In this document: positions 45,807-56,247 of the stretch, one piece after another
Numbering within the stretch: the stretch's first letter is position 1
How the letters are laid out: every line of letters begins with the position of its first letter
Notes under the pieces: generated by a model
What the model was told of the DNA's origin: nothing
Databases searched by the model: none
Seen by the model: only the letters and a program-made list of their open reading frames with translations
NCBI GenBank assembly: GCA_019359315.1
Contig: JAHHHO010000014.1
Span: 36,614-100,613 of the forward strand
DNA length: 64,000 bases
From: Myxacorys californica WJT36-NPBG1
GTDB lineage: Bacteria; Cyanobacteriota; Cyanobacteriia; Leptolyngbyales; Leptolyngbyaceae
Direction: 5' to 3'
Translations under genes and position numbers: made by a program

Positions 45807-48782
45807 TTAACTTTCGTACGCCTCCATGGGCAGACACGAGCAGACGAGATTGCGATCGCCGTAGGCATTATCAATTCGTCCCACAGCGGGATAGAACTTA
45901 TGCTCGCGAGTCCACGCGGTCGGGAAAATGGCTTTTTCACGAGAATAAGGGCGCTGCCAATCGGATGTTAGATCGGCAACGGTATGAGGCGCGTTTTTAA
46001 GGCAATTATTCGTGCGATTGGCGCTGCCAAGCTCCGCAGGATCGCTCTTTCCAGTTTCAATTTCACAAATCTCTTCCCGAATCGCAATCATCGCATCACA
46101 GAATCGATCCAACTCCGCCTGAGATTCGCTCTCGGTTGGCTCTACCATGACCGTTCCAGCCACAGGCCACGACACCGTAGGCGGATGGAACCCATAATCG
46201 ATTAGGCGCTTTGCAATGTCATCCACTTCGATGTCTGCACTCCTCTTAAATTCTCGTAAATCGAGAATACATTCATGGGCAACTAAGCCATTCTTGCCTT
46301 TGTAAAGCACCGAGTAATGTCCTTCCAATCGCTTCGCAATGTAATTTGCGTTGAGAATGGCAACTTCTGTCGCTTGAGTTAAGCCTTCGCCGCCCATCAG
46401 CGCAATATACATCCACGAAATGGGCAGAATGCTGGCGCTGCCCCACGGAGCCGCCGAAACCGCACCGATGCCCTGCTTGCCCCCAATCTCGATCACCGAA
46501 TGCTTGGGCAAAAATGGCATAAGGTGAGACATTACGCCGATCGGTCCCATACCCGGCCCGCCGCCGCCGTGCGGAATGCAGAAGGTTTTGTGTAAATTCA
46601 AATGGCAGACATCGGCTCCAAAGTCTCCGGGGCGACACAAACCGACTTGAGCATTCATGTTTGCGCCATCCATGTAGACCTGTCCACCATTGGCGTGAAC
46701 GATATCACAGATTTTTTGAATGCCTTCCTCAAAAACACCATGAGTTGAGGGATACGTGACCATCAGCGCCGATAGGTTGTCTCGGTGCTGTTCGGCTTTG
46801 GCGTTGAGATCAGCGATGTCGATATTGCCCTGATCGTCACACGCGATCGCAACCACCTTCATGCCTGCCATCACGGCACTAGCGGGATTTGTGCCATGTG
46901 CTGACTGTGGAATCAGACAGACATTACGATGCCCTTCTCCTCGGCTTTGATGGTATTGCCGAATTACGAGCAGTCCGGCGTACTCTCCTTGAGAACCAGC
47001 ATTGGGTTGGAGCGAAATTCCGGCAAATCCAGTAATTTCAGAGAGCCAGCCTTCGAGTTGCTGAAACAGAATGCCGTAGCCTTTGGTTTGTTCGATGGGG
47101 GCAAAAGGATGAATTTGACCGAACTCTGGCCACGTAATCGGAATCATTTCTGCGGTTGCATTTAATTTCATCGTGCAAGATCCTAAGGGAATCATGGCAG
47201 ATGTCAGCGACAAATCTTTAGACTGCAAGCGATACATGTAGCGCAGCAGTTCAGTTTCAGAATGATATTGACTGAAAACAGGATGGGTGAGATAAGCAGA
47301 CGTACGAACCAATGAACGTGGAATTTTGGGTTGGGCACTGAGACCATGAAGATGCTCTGGCGAGGCGTCGAAGATCGACAGCAAATCTGTCAAATCCTGC
47401 TGTGAAGTCGTCTCATCAAGCGCGATCGCAAGCGCATTCTCACTCAGTTTACGAAGGTTGATTCGACGCTCCAGCGCCTTCTGAATGATTTCGTCCGCCC
47501 GACTTCCAACTTCGACTTGCACTGTATCAAAGAACGGCTCGGTACTAATTGTGTAGCCTGCTTTCTGTAAGCCTGCTGCTAAAAGTGTGGTCATATAGTG
47601 AACACGTTCAGCAATACGCTTAAGGCCGCTTGCGCCATGATAGACCGCATACATTCCGGAAATCACTGCTAACAAAACTTGCGCTGTACAAATATTGCTA
47701 GTCGCTTTGTCACGTCGAATGTGTTGTTCACGAGTTTGCAATGCTAATCGCAATGCTGGCTGACCACTTCTATCTTTAGAAACGCCCACCAACCGTCCGG
47801 GAATTTGCCGTTTGTAAGCATCTTTCGTGGCAAAGTAGGCCGCATGAGGCCCACCATAACCGAGCGGAACACCGAATCGCTGCGTGTTTCCGATCGCAAT
47901 ATCTGCCCCAAACTCACCCGGTGGCTTCAGTAAGGTGAGACTAAGCACATCAGCAGCAACGGTGACGAGTGCGCCAGCTTGGTGAGCGCGATCGCAGAAC
48001 TCAGCATAATCATAAATCACGCCATCGGTGGCAGGATATTGCAACAAGGCACCGAAGATCGGCGTGTCAAACGCAAACGTTTGGTGATCGCCAACAATCA
48101 CATCAATGCCCAGTGGAATAGCGCGAGTCCGAATCACGTCAATGGTTTGAGGATGGCACGCTTGCGACACCCAAAACGCATTCGCTTTATTTTTGACCAA
48201 GCCGTAGCTCATAGACATCGCTTCTGCGGCTGCCGTGCCTTCGTCTAAGAGCGAAGCATTGGCGATCTCAAGTCCCGTCAAATCGATGATCATCGTTTGG
48301 AAGTTGAGCAACGCTTCTAGCCGACCTTGAGCAATTTCGGGCTGATAGGGCGTGTATTGCGTGTACCAACCTGGATTTTCGAGAATATTGCGCTGGATGA
48401 CGGGAGGCGTGATGCAATTGGAGTAGCCCATGCCAATAAATGAACGGAAAATCTGATTTTGCTGCGCGATCGCTTTCAATTCTGCCAGCAATTCATACTC
48501 GCTCCGAGCCACCTCAATTTGAAGCGGACGCTTCATCCGTATTCCTTGTGGAACTGCTTTGGCAACCAAATCTTCAATGGACTTCATTCCCAAAACGTCG
48601 AGCATGTGCTGAATTTCAGTTCGGCGCGGTCCTAAATGGCGATCGACAAAGCGATCCGGGTAAGCCAGATCCATAGGCTTTGCATGACTCGATCCATTCC
48701 CGGAAGGCGGCGTGTCAGAGATCCCGGTGGCGTCATGGGTCAAATCAGCCGTGGATTGAAGTTGAGTGACAGGCTCAGACAT
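45807..48782 (-). CDS. gcvP: glycine dehydrogenase (decarboxylating), P protein
   Basis: A 991-residue PLP-dependent P protein of the glycine cleavage system, important for photorespiratory glycine in cyanobacteria. The PLP-binding Lys is in [18 protein letters not shown]. It ends with the conserved [16 protein letters not shown]. Near residue 910 the sequence reads [26 protein letters not shown]; the piece [10 protein letters not shown] is encoded by a dispersed repeat (46014-46045) and looks like an insertion of about ten residues. The start is the ATG at 48782; 38 open codons upstream are not conserved-looking. Confidence 0.95.
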   Translation of the reverse strand: MSEPVTQLQSTADLTHDATGISDTPPSGNGSSHAKPMDLAYPDRFVDRHLGPRRTEIQHMLDVLGMKSIEDLVAKAVPQGIRMKRPLQIEVARSEYELLAELKAIAQQNQIFRSFIGMGYSNCITPPVIQRNILENPGWYTQYTPYQPEIAQGRLEALLNFQTMIIDLTGLEIANASLLDEGTAAAEAMSMSYGLVKNKANAFWVSQACHPQTIDVIRTRAIPLGIDVIVGDHQTFAFDTPIFGALLQYPATDGVIYDYAEFCDRAHQAGALVTVAADVLSLTLLKPPGEFGADIAIGNTQRFGVPLGYGGPHAAYFATKDAYKRQIPGRLVGVSKDRSGQPALRLALQTREQHIRRDKATSNICTAQVLLAVISGMYAVYHGASGLKRIAERVHYMTTLLAAGLQKAGYTISTEPFFDTVQVEVGSRADEIIQKALERRINLRKLSENALAIALDETTSQQDLTDLLSIFDASPEHLHGLSAQPKIPRSLVRTSAYLTHPVFSQYHSETELLRYMYRLQSKDLSLTSAMIPLGSCTMKLNATAEMIPITWPEFGQIHPFAPIEQTKGYGILFQQLEGWLSEITGFAGISLQPNAGSQGEYAGLLVIRQYHQSRGEGHRNVCLIPQSAHGTNPASAVMAGMKVVAIACDDQGNIDIADLNAKAEQHRDNLSALMVTYPSTHGVFEEGIQKICDIVHANGGQVYMDGANMNAQVGLCRPGDFGADVCHLNLHKTFCIPHGGGGPGMGPIGVMSHLMPFLPKHSVIEIGGKQGIGAVSAAPWGSASILPISWMYIALMGGEGLTQATEVAILNANYIAKRLEGHYSVLYKGKNGLVAHECILDLREFKRSADIEVDDIAKRLIDYGFHPPTVSWPVAGTVMVEPTESESQAELDRFCDAMIAIREEICEIETGKSDPAELGSANRTNNCLKNAPHTVADLTSDWQRPYSREKAIFPTAWTREHKFYPAVGRIDNAYGDRNLVCSCLPMEAYES
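46014..46045 (-). repeat. small dispersed repeat inserted in gcvP
   Basis: On the plus strand it reads GCGATTGGCGCTGCCAAGCT, followed by CCGCAGGATCGC. It is the same family as units at 34606, 37336 and 55600. It lies inside the gcvP reading frame without breaking it. Confidence 0.85.
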
Positions 48783-48930
48783 AAAGGATGATACGGATGA
48801 GGTGGACTGGAATAACCAAGGTAGACAGAGTATGCCGACGGAAGGAGGAATGAACCATTCACCGCAAACGAATGGGTTCGCGATCGGAAGGTTCATCTTA
48901 GAGGCTGTTATTCACATTTTGCAACAATAA

Positions 48931-48953
48931 ACCCGCTACGGCTGTAAGCGGGT
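48931..48953 (-). terminator. hairpin between gcvH and gcvP
   Basis: ACCCGCT (48931-48937) pairs with AGCGGGT (48947-48953); on the minus strand TTTATTG follows. It is weak, but together with the 360-bp gcvH-gcvP gap it suggests gcvP is transcribed separately. Confidence 0.45.
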
Positions 48954-49142
48954 GTAAAGGAAGAATGAAGTTGTGGTGTAGTCTAGCAAGAAATATCGAA
49001 AAGAACCGCTACAGATGCCGTGTATTGAACTCGTGATTTAGATCTCGTGCTTTAACTAAGGATGCGAAACCGGGCATAACGACTGCATCCTCTATCTGTT
49101 ATCTATGGTATATCCATGATACAAAATCCGCTGTCGCTCTGC

Positions 49143-49532
49143 TCAACTCCCCTCTACTAAGCCGCGATACTGTTCAGCCGATAGTGAATTCTCAATCTCG
49201 CTGGGGTCGCTGATCTTTACCTTAATGAGCCAACCTGCACTGTACGGGTCATTGGCTAAATTCTCTGGAGCGTCTGCCATTTCGGTATTAGCCTCAACCA
49301 CTGTTCCGGTTACAGGAGATTTGAGATCTTCGACTGCTTTCACCGACTCGATCGTGCCAAAGCTCTCGCCTTTTGTCACCTCTGTGCCCACATCTGGCAC
49401 TTCTAAAAACACAATATCGCCCAGCTGATCGATCGCAAATGCCGTAATGCCCACGATCGCGACGTCGCCCTCAAGCTGAGTGTATTCGTGGGTGTCGGTG
49501 TATTTCAAATGGTCGGGATAGTCGAATGCCAT
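49143..49532 (-). CDS. gcvH: glycine cleavage system H protein
   Basis: A 129-residue lipoyl carrier that shuttles the aminomethyl group between P, T and L proteins. The lipoylated Lys is in FGTIESVKAVEDLKSPVTGT. The start is the ATG at 49532 (MAFDYPDHLKYTDTHEYTQL); 56 open codons upstream overlap gcvT and are not H-protein-like. It follows gcvT after 34 bp. Confidence 0.97.
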   Translation of the reverse strand: MAFDYPDHLKYTDTHEYTQLEGDVAIVGITAFAIDQLGDIVFLEVPDVGTEVTKGESFGTIESVKAVEDLKSPVTGTVVEANTEMADAPENLANDPYSAGWLIKVKISDPSEIENSLSAEQYRGLVEGS

Positions 49533-49566
49533 GATGATTTCTGACGGGATGAAGACGAGATATATT

Positions 49567-50673
49567 CTACTTCTTGGCTCGGTAGAATGGGCGCTTAACC
49601 ACGATCGCAGGGTAGAGTTTGCCGCGAATGCTAACCTCAACTTGCTGTCCGGGCTGCGCGAGTTCGACGGGAAGGTAAGCAAGCGCGATCGCGCTACCAA
49701 CAGTTGGCGCTAGGGTTCCGCTCGTGACGATTCCTACTTCTTTGCCCTCAAACAGGACAGGATAACCATGGCGGGCGATATTGCGTCCCTGCATTTGCAA
49801 GCCGACGAGCCGCCGTTTGACGCCCTCTTGTTTTTGTCGTTCTAACGCCGATCTCCCGATAAAATCACCTTTGCTATCAAGATGCACTAACCAGCCTAAT
49901 CCTGCTTCTAAGGGGCTAATCGAATCGTTGATGTCTTGTCCGTAAAGTGCCATCGCTGCTTCAAGGCGTAAGGTATCTCGCGCCCCTAATCCGCAAGGAA
50001 CAACCCCAGTGCTGAGCAGCGATCGCCAAAGTTCTACTCCAACTGCCGGATCGACCATTATTTCAAAGCCGTCTTCTCCGGTGTAGCCCGTGCGAGCGAT
50101 AAAGGCAGGGTGTCCAAGAACAGTTCCTTCTAGATGTTCAAAGGGCTTGAGCAGAGAAAGATCGTCTGAGGTGATGGCTTGCAGATGCTCCTTGGCTTTC
50201 CGCCCTTGCAGCGCAATCAGTGCCTTTTCAAGCGAATGATCATAAAACGTCAGGTCGCTCGTATCTAAATTCTCTAGCATCCAGGTTTTATCTTTCTGCG
50301 TCGTTGCCGCGTTCACAATCACCACCCAACGCTGCTGATCGGAGCCATCAAGCCCCTGATAGTAAAAGATTAAATCGTCAACAATGCCGCCTTGAGGATT
50401 GAGAAGAACCGTGTACTGCGCTTGTCCGGGCTGCAAGCGGCTCAAATCGGACGGCACAAGCTGCTGAATTTGGGTCAACACATCCTTGCCCTGCAACGAG
50501 AACTTGCCCATGTGCGAAATATCAAACATGCCTGCATCGTTGCGAACGGCGTGATGCTCTTGCCCAATACCCGCAAAATGAACCGGCATTTCCCAGCCGG
50601 AGAATCCGACCATCCGGGCATTTAGCGCGATCGCAGCGCCATACAGTGGAGTTCTCAGTAAAGTGTCTTTCAC
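49567..50673 (-). CDS. gcvT: aminomethyltransferase (T protein)
   Basis: A 368-residue folate-dependent T protein. It starts TLLRTPLYGAAIALNARMVG and shows VHFAGIGQEHHAVRNDAGMF, then FDISHMGKF; the TGYTGEDGFEIMV motif and the catalytic Asp region are present. The start is GTG at 50673 with GAGGA about 8 nt upstream; the frame stays open further. It is first of a gcvT-gcvH unit, divergent from glgC over a 250-bp spacer. I saw no glycine riboswitch there. Confidence 0.95.
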   Translation of the reverse strand: MKDTLLRTPLYGAAIALNARMVGFSGWEMPVHFAGIGQEHHAVRNDAGMFDISHMGKFSLQGKDVLTQIQQLVPSDLSRLQPGQAQYTVLLNPQGGIVDDLIFYYQGLDGSDQQRWVVIVNAATTQKDKTWMLENLDTSDLTFYDHSLEKALIALQGRKAKEHLQAITSDDLSLLKPFEHLEGTVLGHPAFIARTGYTGEDGFEIMVDPAVGVELWRSLLSTGVVPCGLGARDTLRLEAAMALYGQDINDSISPLEAGLGWLVHLDSKGDFIGRSALERQKQEGVKRRLVGLQMQGRNIARHGYPVLFEGKEVGIVTSGTLAPTVGSAIALAYLPVELAQPGQQVEVSIRGKLYPAIVVKRPFYRAKK

Positions 50674-50927
50674 AGCTATCGTCCTCACAAAACAACGTCC
50701 TATTTCGTTGATCAAATTATCACTGCTCTGATTCAGAAATGTGCGGCTACCTGTAATCTGCGTAACATGTAATCTACACAACAACGACAAGCGATAGATT
50801 CCCAATCCCTGTCTACTAGACGCTTTGCTCCCTATTCTTCAATCTTCTTACTTAAACCTCTTGCAAATAAAGCCATCCAGACACACACTATTGATGGGAA
50901 TCAAAGTGGAAGCTGCGAGGTTATTTT

Positions 50928-52217
50928 GTGAAACGAGTTTTATCGATTATTTTAGGCGGCGGTGCAGGGACCCGTCTGTATCCTCTAACAAAGCAACGGG
51001 CAAAACCTGCGGTTCCACTCGCAGGCAAATATCGCCTTATTGATATTCCAGTCAGTAATTGCATTAATTCAGAAATTTTTAAGATCTACGTTCTGACTCA
51101 GTTCAATTCTGCCTCCCTTAACCGTCACATTGCACGTGCGTTTAGCTTCCCCGGATTCAACGACGGGTTTGTAGAAGTGTTAGCCGCGCAACAAACGCCC
51201 GAAAATCCTAACTGGTTTCAAGGAACGGCGGATGCAGTCCGGCAATACATCTGGCTGCTCGAAGAATGGGACGTAGATCAGTGCCTCATTCTCTCTGGTG
51301 ATCATTTATATCGAATGGATTATCGCCAATTTATCGAGCGCCACCGGGAAACGGGGGCTGACATTACCCTATCAGTTGTGCCGATCGATGAGAAGCGCGC
51401 GTCCGATTTTGGGTTGATGAAAATTGATGGGACAGGACGAGTCGTTGACTTTAGTGAAAAGCCAAAAGGCGAGGCGCTAAGAGCAATGCAAGTCGATACA
51501 ACGGTTCTGGGATTGTCTCCTGAAGAAGCGAAGCACAGTCCCTACATCGCATCGATGGGGATTTATGTCTTTAACAAGGATGTTTTGATCAATCTGCTGA
51601 AAGAGCAAAGCGATCGCACTGATTTTGGCAAAGAAATCATTCCTCAATCGGCAGCAACTCACAATCTGCAAGCCTATCTCTTCAACGATTATTGGGAAGA
51701 TATTGGAACGATCGAAGCGTTCTACGATGCCAACCTTGCCCTGACCCAACAGCCGCAACCACCCTTTAGTTTCTACGACGACCACGCCCCGATCTACACA
51801 CGTCATCGGTTCTTGCCGCCCAGCAAGTACTTGGACTCCCATATCACCGAATCGATTATCGGTGAAGGCTGCATTCTCAAGAATTGCCGAATTCACCATT
51901 CAGTGTTGGGCGTCAGAAGCCGCATTGAAGCGGGAGCGACGATCGAAGACTCGATGATTATGGGTTCTGACTTCTATGAAGGTCACGCCGAAGGTCCCGT
52001 AGACTGTCATGCTTCGCAGGTGAGCTTAGGCATTGGCGCAGATACGACCATTCGTCGTGCGATCGTTGATAAAAATGCCCGCATCGGCTGCAATGTGCAA
52101 ATCATTAATAAAGATCGTATTGAAGAAGCTAACCGCGAAGATGAGGGATTCATTATCCGCAGCGGTATTGTAGTTGTGGTGAAGAACGCCACAATTCATG
52201 ACGGAACCGTGATTTAG
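50928..52217 (+). CDS. glgC: glucose-1-phosphate adenylyltransferase
   Basis: A 429-residue ADP-glucose pyrophosphorylase that commits carbon to glycogen. Motifs are the nucleotide-binding [51 protein letters not shown], the sugar-phosphate site [18 protein letters not shown] and the left-handed beta-helix tail. The C-terminal [19 protein letters not shown] is the cyanobacterial form, which is activated by 3-phosphoglycerate. Start codon is GTG. Confidence 0.97.
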   Translation: MKRVLSIILGGGAGTRLYPLTKQRAKPAVPLAGKYRLIDIPVSNCINSEIFKIYVLTQFNSASLNRHIARAFSFPGFNDGFVEVLAAQQTPENPNWFQGTADAVRQYIWLLEEWDVDQCLILSGDHLYRMDYRQFIERHRETGADITLSVVPIDEKRASDFGLMKIDGTGRVVDFSEKPKGEALRAMQVDTTVLGLSPEEAKHSPYIASMGIYVFNKDVLINLLKEQSDRTDFGKEIIPQSAATHNLQAYLFNDYWEDIGTIEAFYDANLALTQQPQPPFSFYDDHAPIYTRHRFLPPSKYLDSHITESIIGEGCILKNCRIHHSVLGVRSRIEAGATIEDSMIMGSDFYEGHAEGPVDCHASQVSLGIGADTTIRRAIVDKNARIGCNVQIINKDRIEEANREDEGFIIRSGIVVVVKNATIHDGTVI

Positions 52218-52252
52218 ACACCCCAGGCAAGGAATGTGCAAGGGATGACGCT

Positions 52253-52753
52253 GTGAAGGAAGGACTGTCCGTTCAAGCGTCGTCCCTGATTTTTTTAATC
52301 GGGCTTCCCGGTAGTGGCAAATCAACCTTGGCGCGATCGCTACTCGCCGCTCATCCCGATGCTCTGCTCATTTCAACCGATGCGATTCGCGCTCAGTTGT
52401 TTGGCGATGACGCTATCCAAGGAACGTGGCTCAAGGTCTGGTTAGAAGTTCGCCAGCAGTTTCAGCGGGCTGTCGAACAAACGTCTAGCGGGCAAGCTTC
52501 GTTTGCAATTTATGACGCGACGAATGCCGTAAGAAAGCAACGCAGAGCCGCGACCGCGCTGGCTCGAACAACTGGATTTACGCACATCACCGGAATTTGG
52601 CTAAACGTGCCGCTCGATCTTTGTTTGGAGCGCAATCAACAGCGCAGTCGGGTTGTGCCAGAAGAGACTATTTTGCGAATGCATCGCCGCTTACTGGGCG
52701 CACCTCCCTCTTTAACAGAAGGGCTAGATCAATTGGTAGAATGCACCCCTTAA
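52253..52753 (+). CDS. P-loop ATPase/kinase
   Basis: A 166-residue protein of the AAA_33 / polynucleotide-kinase-like type. Walker A is FLIGLPGSGKSTLARSLL, and LISTDAIRAQLFGD and AIYDATNAVRKQRRA are the typical second motifs; NVPLDLCLERNQQRSRVVPE is the lid. The start is GTG. It lies 35 bp after glgC on the same strand and may share its transcript. The substrate is unknown. Confidence 0.85.
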   Translation: MKEGLSVQASSLIFLIGLPGSGKSTLARSLLAAHPDALLISTDAIRAQLFGDDAIQGTWLKVWLEVRQQFQRAVEQTSSGQASFAIYDATNAVRKQRRAATALARTTGFTHITGIWLNVPLDLCLERNQQRSRVVPEETILRMHRRLLGAPPSLTEGLDQLVECTP

Positions 52754-52799
52754 TCTCTACCAATCCGTTATCTCTCCAGCATTCATTGTTCTAATCGTC

Positions 52800-53702
52800 T
52801 TAGCGTAATAGAACGCGGCTTCGAGGCCCGATCGATTGAGCAGGGGTGCGCGCTGACTCTAAAACAACACGATTGACCTCAAAAAATGGAGCGGCACCCA
52901 GTGATCGCAGCACACTCGCATCTGAATTAGCAGGATTGACGCTAGGTTGGGGTGTCCCGTTAGAGGGTGGACTAGTCGGGGTCGCGCCTGGCAACGTTGG
53001 ACTAATCGGAGTCAGCCCTGCCGGAACGGTAATGGATAGCCGAACGGGCATGTTAGTCACCGTGTAGGAAAACACCGTTGGCTGTGCTGGAATCGATGGA
53101 TTTGCTCTGGTGTTATAGTGCGATCGAAAGTCAAACACTGTTGGACTTGAGCCACCGTTGCGATCGCTGTAGCGCGGTCCTTGTCCTCGAACGTCAAATG
53201 TGCCTTGATACTGAGCTCCGGTGTTGGGATCAGTCGCAATTCCGGTGTACTTACCCAAAACCACAAATTCATCTTGAATCGTGCCGTAAAACCGGACATT
53301 TTCTCGGTTGTTAAACCGTTTAACCAATAATAATTCTCCATTTGATAATGCTGGAGAGATTAATGCGCCATCAACTGAGACAACAGGAATGCCACGAAAA
53401 TCAACAAAGTAGCGACCACTACTGTCAACTTGAACAAGATTAGGATTGAAATCTTGAGCGGAATACACTAAAACACCATTACGAAAATAGCGTCCTTGGC
53501 TATCGGTATCGACCCGCGTTGTGCCTTGATTAAAATTTGGATTGATGTTGGGCGGCGCGATCGTACCGTTGACCACTCCTGAACTATTGATGGTAACTTG
53601 CGCGATTAGCTCTGGGCGCACTTCTGAAGAAAATGCAGCAGCAGGAGCCAGCGCCATCAGACTACTAGCGAGCAGGAAAGAATGCAAACGGTTTGACAAC
53701 AT
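52800..53702 (-). CDS. secreted protein of unknown function
   Basis: A 300-residue exported protein with a signal peptide (MLSNRLHSFLLASSLMALAP, cleavage near AFSSE). It has repeated short beta motifs (DSQGRYFRNGVLVYS, DSSGRYFVDFRGI) and a Pro/Ser/Thr-rich linker (about 225-265). No family recognised. It is convergent with the kinase gene. Confidence 0.7.
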   Translation of the reverse strand: MLSNRLHSFLLASSLMALAPAAAFSSEVRPELIAQVTINSSGVVNGTIAPPNINPNFNQGTTRVDTDSQGRYFRNGVLVYSAQDFNPNLVQVDSSGRYFVDFRGIPVVSVDGALISPALSNGELLLVKRFNNRENVRFYGTIQDEFVVLGKYTGIATDPNTGAQYQGTFDVRGQGPRYSDRNGGSSPTVFDFRSHYNTRANPSIPAQPTVFSYTVTNMPVRLSITVPAGLTPISPTLPGATPTSPPSNGTPQPSVNPANSDASVLRSLGAAPFFEVNRVVLESARTPAQSIGPRSRVLLR

Positions 53703-53769
53703 AGTTTGACAACTTAGAATAATTAGCTACAGCGAATAGATTAGTTTCAGCACCCGGTAGACAGTTCTT

Positions 53770-55509
53770 CTAAAACCTAAACGTTGCGCGTACTGCTCCA
53801 ATGACCAACGTATCATTATCGCGATTGTGATTCGGATTAAACACGACAAGCAAGCCCGGTGTCAGATCAATAAACGAATTCAATCTGGCTCGGTAGAACA
53901 CTTCTAAATGATAAGCACTATCGGGCTGCCCGCCCTTTTCCCCACCCTGACTAAACCGGGGAAAGTTGTATCCGGTTGGTAAGCTGCTAGATGTAATTTT
54001 AGGCGGTTGCCCAAACAAAACGCCACCGAGATTTCCACGGGCAAACAGATCTGGAAAGGCAGAAAAGAGCATCCAGTTCGTAGTCTGTACTGAGCCAGAA
54101 ATATCGGTTGCCGTCGAAGTTGTCCAGCCGCCCCACCCGCCAATCGTCAACCCAGGATTGATACGCCAAGCGGCAGTAGCCCCGATCGCATGAGTATTAA
54201 AACCAGAATTCGTGGGGGCAAAGGGAGACAGAAGCTGAGCATCTCCGATTCCGGTTCCAATAATGCCGTCAGGCGCATGGGAGAAAAGATAGTGGAGGCC
54301 AAGATTGATCGTATTAGTGGGAGCGAGAGACAACTGAGTGCCGATCGTATAGCGTCCGCCAAATAATCCGCCGATATTTTGATCGCCCGTAAAGCTCGGT
54401 AACTCAGCGCTGTAGACTGCTTGTAGACTCACGCGATTGCTGATCTGCCAATCGAAGCCTGCGCCCCCCGTCCCGTTGCCCAGCGTGATGATCGGGTTGC
54501 GTTGTCCCAGCAACGAAAGTGCGCCTTCGCCCTCGCTCTCTAGAGGATTAATGCCGCGAAACGTATTGCTCGCATTCACACCCGCCGCTCCGACAATCAC
54601 CCCAAACTTAGAACTGATAGGAAAGCGGTAAGATAAGTCGCTGAGGACAAGTTGATTGTTTAGCTCAGATTCATAGGCGAGGCGTCCCATGTTGGTGAAT
54701 ACAGTCGGAGCCGACGATCGCAAGTTTCCGGTTTGCAGGCCGGTTAAGAGTAAGTCGTCACCCTTAAAGGAAGTTGCCAAAGAAATTTGAACATTATTGG
54801 TGAGCGTCGGTTCAAGTTTACCTTTGCGCTCTGGCACACCATCTCGTGGAAAGAGATCAACATCGACACTGTTGCTGCCTTGAATAGATACGATCGCTTG
54901 TCCAACCAGTCGAGTTGTGGTTGAGAACTGCTGTTTTTCTAGTGTTGCAGTTTTGCTGTCAAGCGCATCGACTCGACCTCGCAACGTATCGACTTCAGCC
55001 GCAAATTCCTTCTGTAGTTGCCCAAGGGTGGCGAGATCTTCTCGGTTAACCAAATCTGCGCTTGAGCCAGCAATCAATTCATTGATGCGATCGGAGCAAG
55101 CGTTTAATCCAGCCGCAAACTCGTATCGAGTTAGGACACGGTTCCCCAAGTAAGTGCGGTCTGGATATCCAGCAATGCAGCCATAGCGCTCAACGAGCGA
55201 CTGCAACGCTTGAAATGCCCAGTCGGTCGGGCGCACATCTAAAAGTTGTGATACTGAATTAACTTGTGCTTCATCCGATACTTCTGCCTCTGGGCTACTC
55301 GAAGGGCTAAACTCTGGTTGAGCAAGACGTTCTGGAAGGGCAATTGCCGAATTTTGGAGAGATGTCACTGCCGTTGGACGGCTTTGAGCAATTTTTTGAG
55401 GCTTCACTGAAGAAACCCTGAGGTGCCTATGGCTGGCGTTAGGCACTACTGGCTGAACAGGGATTTGCTTTGCGGATTGTACGAGGGTCATTAGACCAAA
55501 ATCTGTCAT
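53770..55509 (-). CDS. OprB/SLH-domain outer-membrane porin
   Basis: A 579-residue porin of the cyanobacterial SLH-plus-beta-barrel type (carbohydrate-selective OprB family; several related proteins act in iron uptake). An SLH domain lies at about 86-145 (VRPTDWAFQALQSLVERYGC, NRVLTRYEFAAGLNACSDRI), a coiled coil follows, and the barrel ends in the aromatic VRATFRF. No signal peptide is visible: residues 1-66 have no long hydrophobic run, and an in-frame TAG lies six codons before the ATG. The true N-terminus may be lost or the start may be misplaced. Confidence 0.85.
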   Translation of the reverse strand: MTDFGLMTLVQSAKQIPVQPVVPNASHRHLRVSSVKPQKIAQSRPTAVTSLQNSAIALPERLAQPEFSPSSSPEAEVSDEAQVNSVSQLLDVRPTDWAFQALQSLVERYGCIAGYPDRTYLGNRVLTRYEFAAGLNACSDRINELIAGSSADLVNREDLATLGQLQKEFAAEVDTLRGRVDALDSKTATLEKQQFSTTTRLVGQAIVSIQGSNSVDVDLFPRDGVPERKGKLEPTLTNNVQISLATSFKGDDLLLTGLQTGNLRSSAPTVFTNMGRLAYESELNNQLVLSDLSYRFPISSKFGVIVGAAGVNASNTFRGINPLESEGEGALSLLGQRNPIITLGNGTGGAGFDWQISNRVSLQAVYSAELPSFTGDQNIGGLFGGRYTIGTQLSLAPTNTINLGLHYLFSHAPDGIIGTGIGDAQLLSPFAPTNSGFNTHAIGATAAWRINPGLTIGGWGGWTTSTATDISGSVQTTNWMLFSAFPDLFARGNLGGVLFGQPPKITSSSLPTGYNFPRFSQGGEKGGQPDSAYHLEVFYRARLNSFIDLTPGLLVVFNPNHNRDNDTLVIGAVRATFRF

Positions 55510-55599
55510 TTTTATACAACCAGAATTCTAGCTTTCTCCTTATACCCGCATTTTCAGGTTTCGAGGTAAGAATGATTTGGAGTGCTAAGGTTTTACGGC

Positions 55600-55632
55600 G
55601 CGATCCTTCGGAGCTTGGCGGGAACCAATCGC
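55600..55632 (-). repeat. small dispersed repeat, inverted unit
   Basis: On the plus strand it contains GCGATCCTTCGGAGCTTGGC and ends CCAATCGC, the inverse of the unit at 46014. It lies between the porin gene and the histidine-kinase remnant. Confidence 0.8.
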
Positions 55633-55700
55633 GTCCTAATGCCTAGAGTAGTGTTATAAGAAACGGTAATTATGGCTGATCTAGATAGATTGACTAACAA

Positions 55701-56247
55701 TTAGTCTGATAGTTGAGAGACGGGAAGTTTGATTTGAAACTTGGCTCCCTGTCCGGGCTGTTTGAATCAGATGAGTCTGAAGTTGGTGCAACTCTGCGAG
55801 GGATTGTTCTAGCTGTTGGGTTTGCGCTTGAGCGACCGCAGTTGCCTTACAGCTTTGTTGATACAGTTCAGCTTGCTGAACCAGAATGATCTGTTGTTCT
55901 GCTTCGCTCTCAGTTTGATATTGACTAACAACTGCATTTAACGCAGCCAACAAAGGATTTGAAGCTGCCTCTAAAATAGCTTGCAAATATCGCTTTGACC
56001 GTGGGCAAGGGGTAACCGGGTAAATTGAAATCTACATCACGGTAGATCAGGCCTCTATGCGATCGCTCTATTAACGTAATCAGTTCGCCTAATGTCTGAT
56101 GCAACTGCTGCCGCTCAGAAGGATTGTGGCTACAAACCAATCTCAAACAAAACAGTGCCGTTCGTTGAGATAGCATTCGCTGGCGACCGCTAACGTTTAC
56201 GATCGCGGCGCTAATCGCTTGAGAATTGCCCTGGTCAACTTGTTCTC
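55701..56247 (-). pseudogene. gutted histidine kinase (PilJ-type sensor)
   Basis: Pieces of one sensor kinase in order. First comes a PilJ/NarX-like sensor segment (INVSGRQRMLSQRTALFCLR type, then SHRGLIYRDVDFNLPGYPLP). After T-V-K-A-I the frame shifts into QAILEAASNPLLAALNAVVS, then a coiled coil ending LAELHQLQTHLIQT. That runs straight into P-G-Q-G-A-K-F-Q-I-K-L-P-V-S-Q-L-S-D and a stop, which is the usual end of a HATPase domain. So the HisKA domain, the ATP-binding body and part of the sensor are deleted, with at least two internal deletions. The N-terminus is cut at the glycosyltransferase gene's end. Confidence 0.75.

Noticed and set aside
50674..50927. Glycine riboswitch upstream of gcvT
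   Set aside because: No recognisable aptamer core was found on the minus strand.
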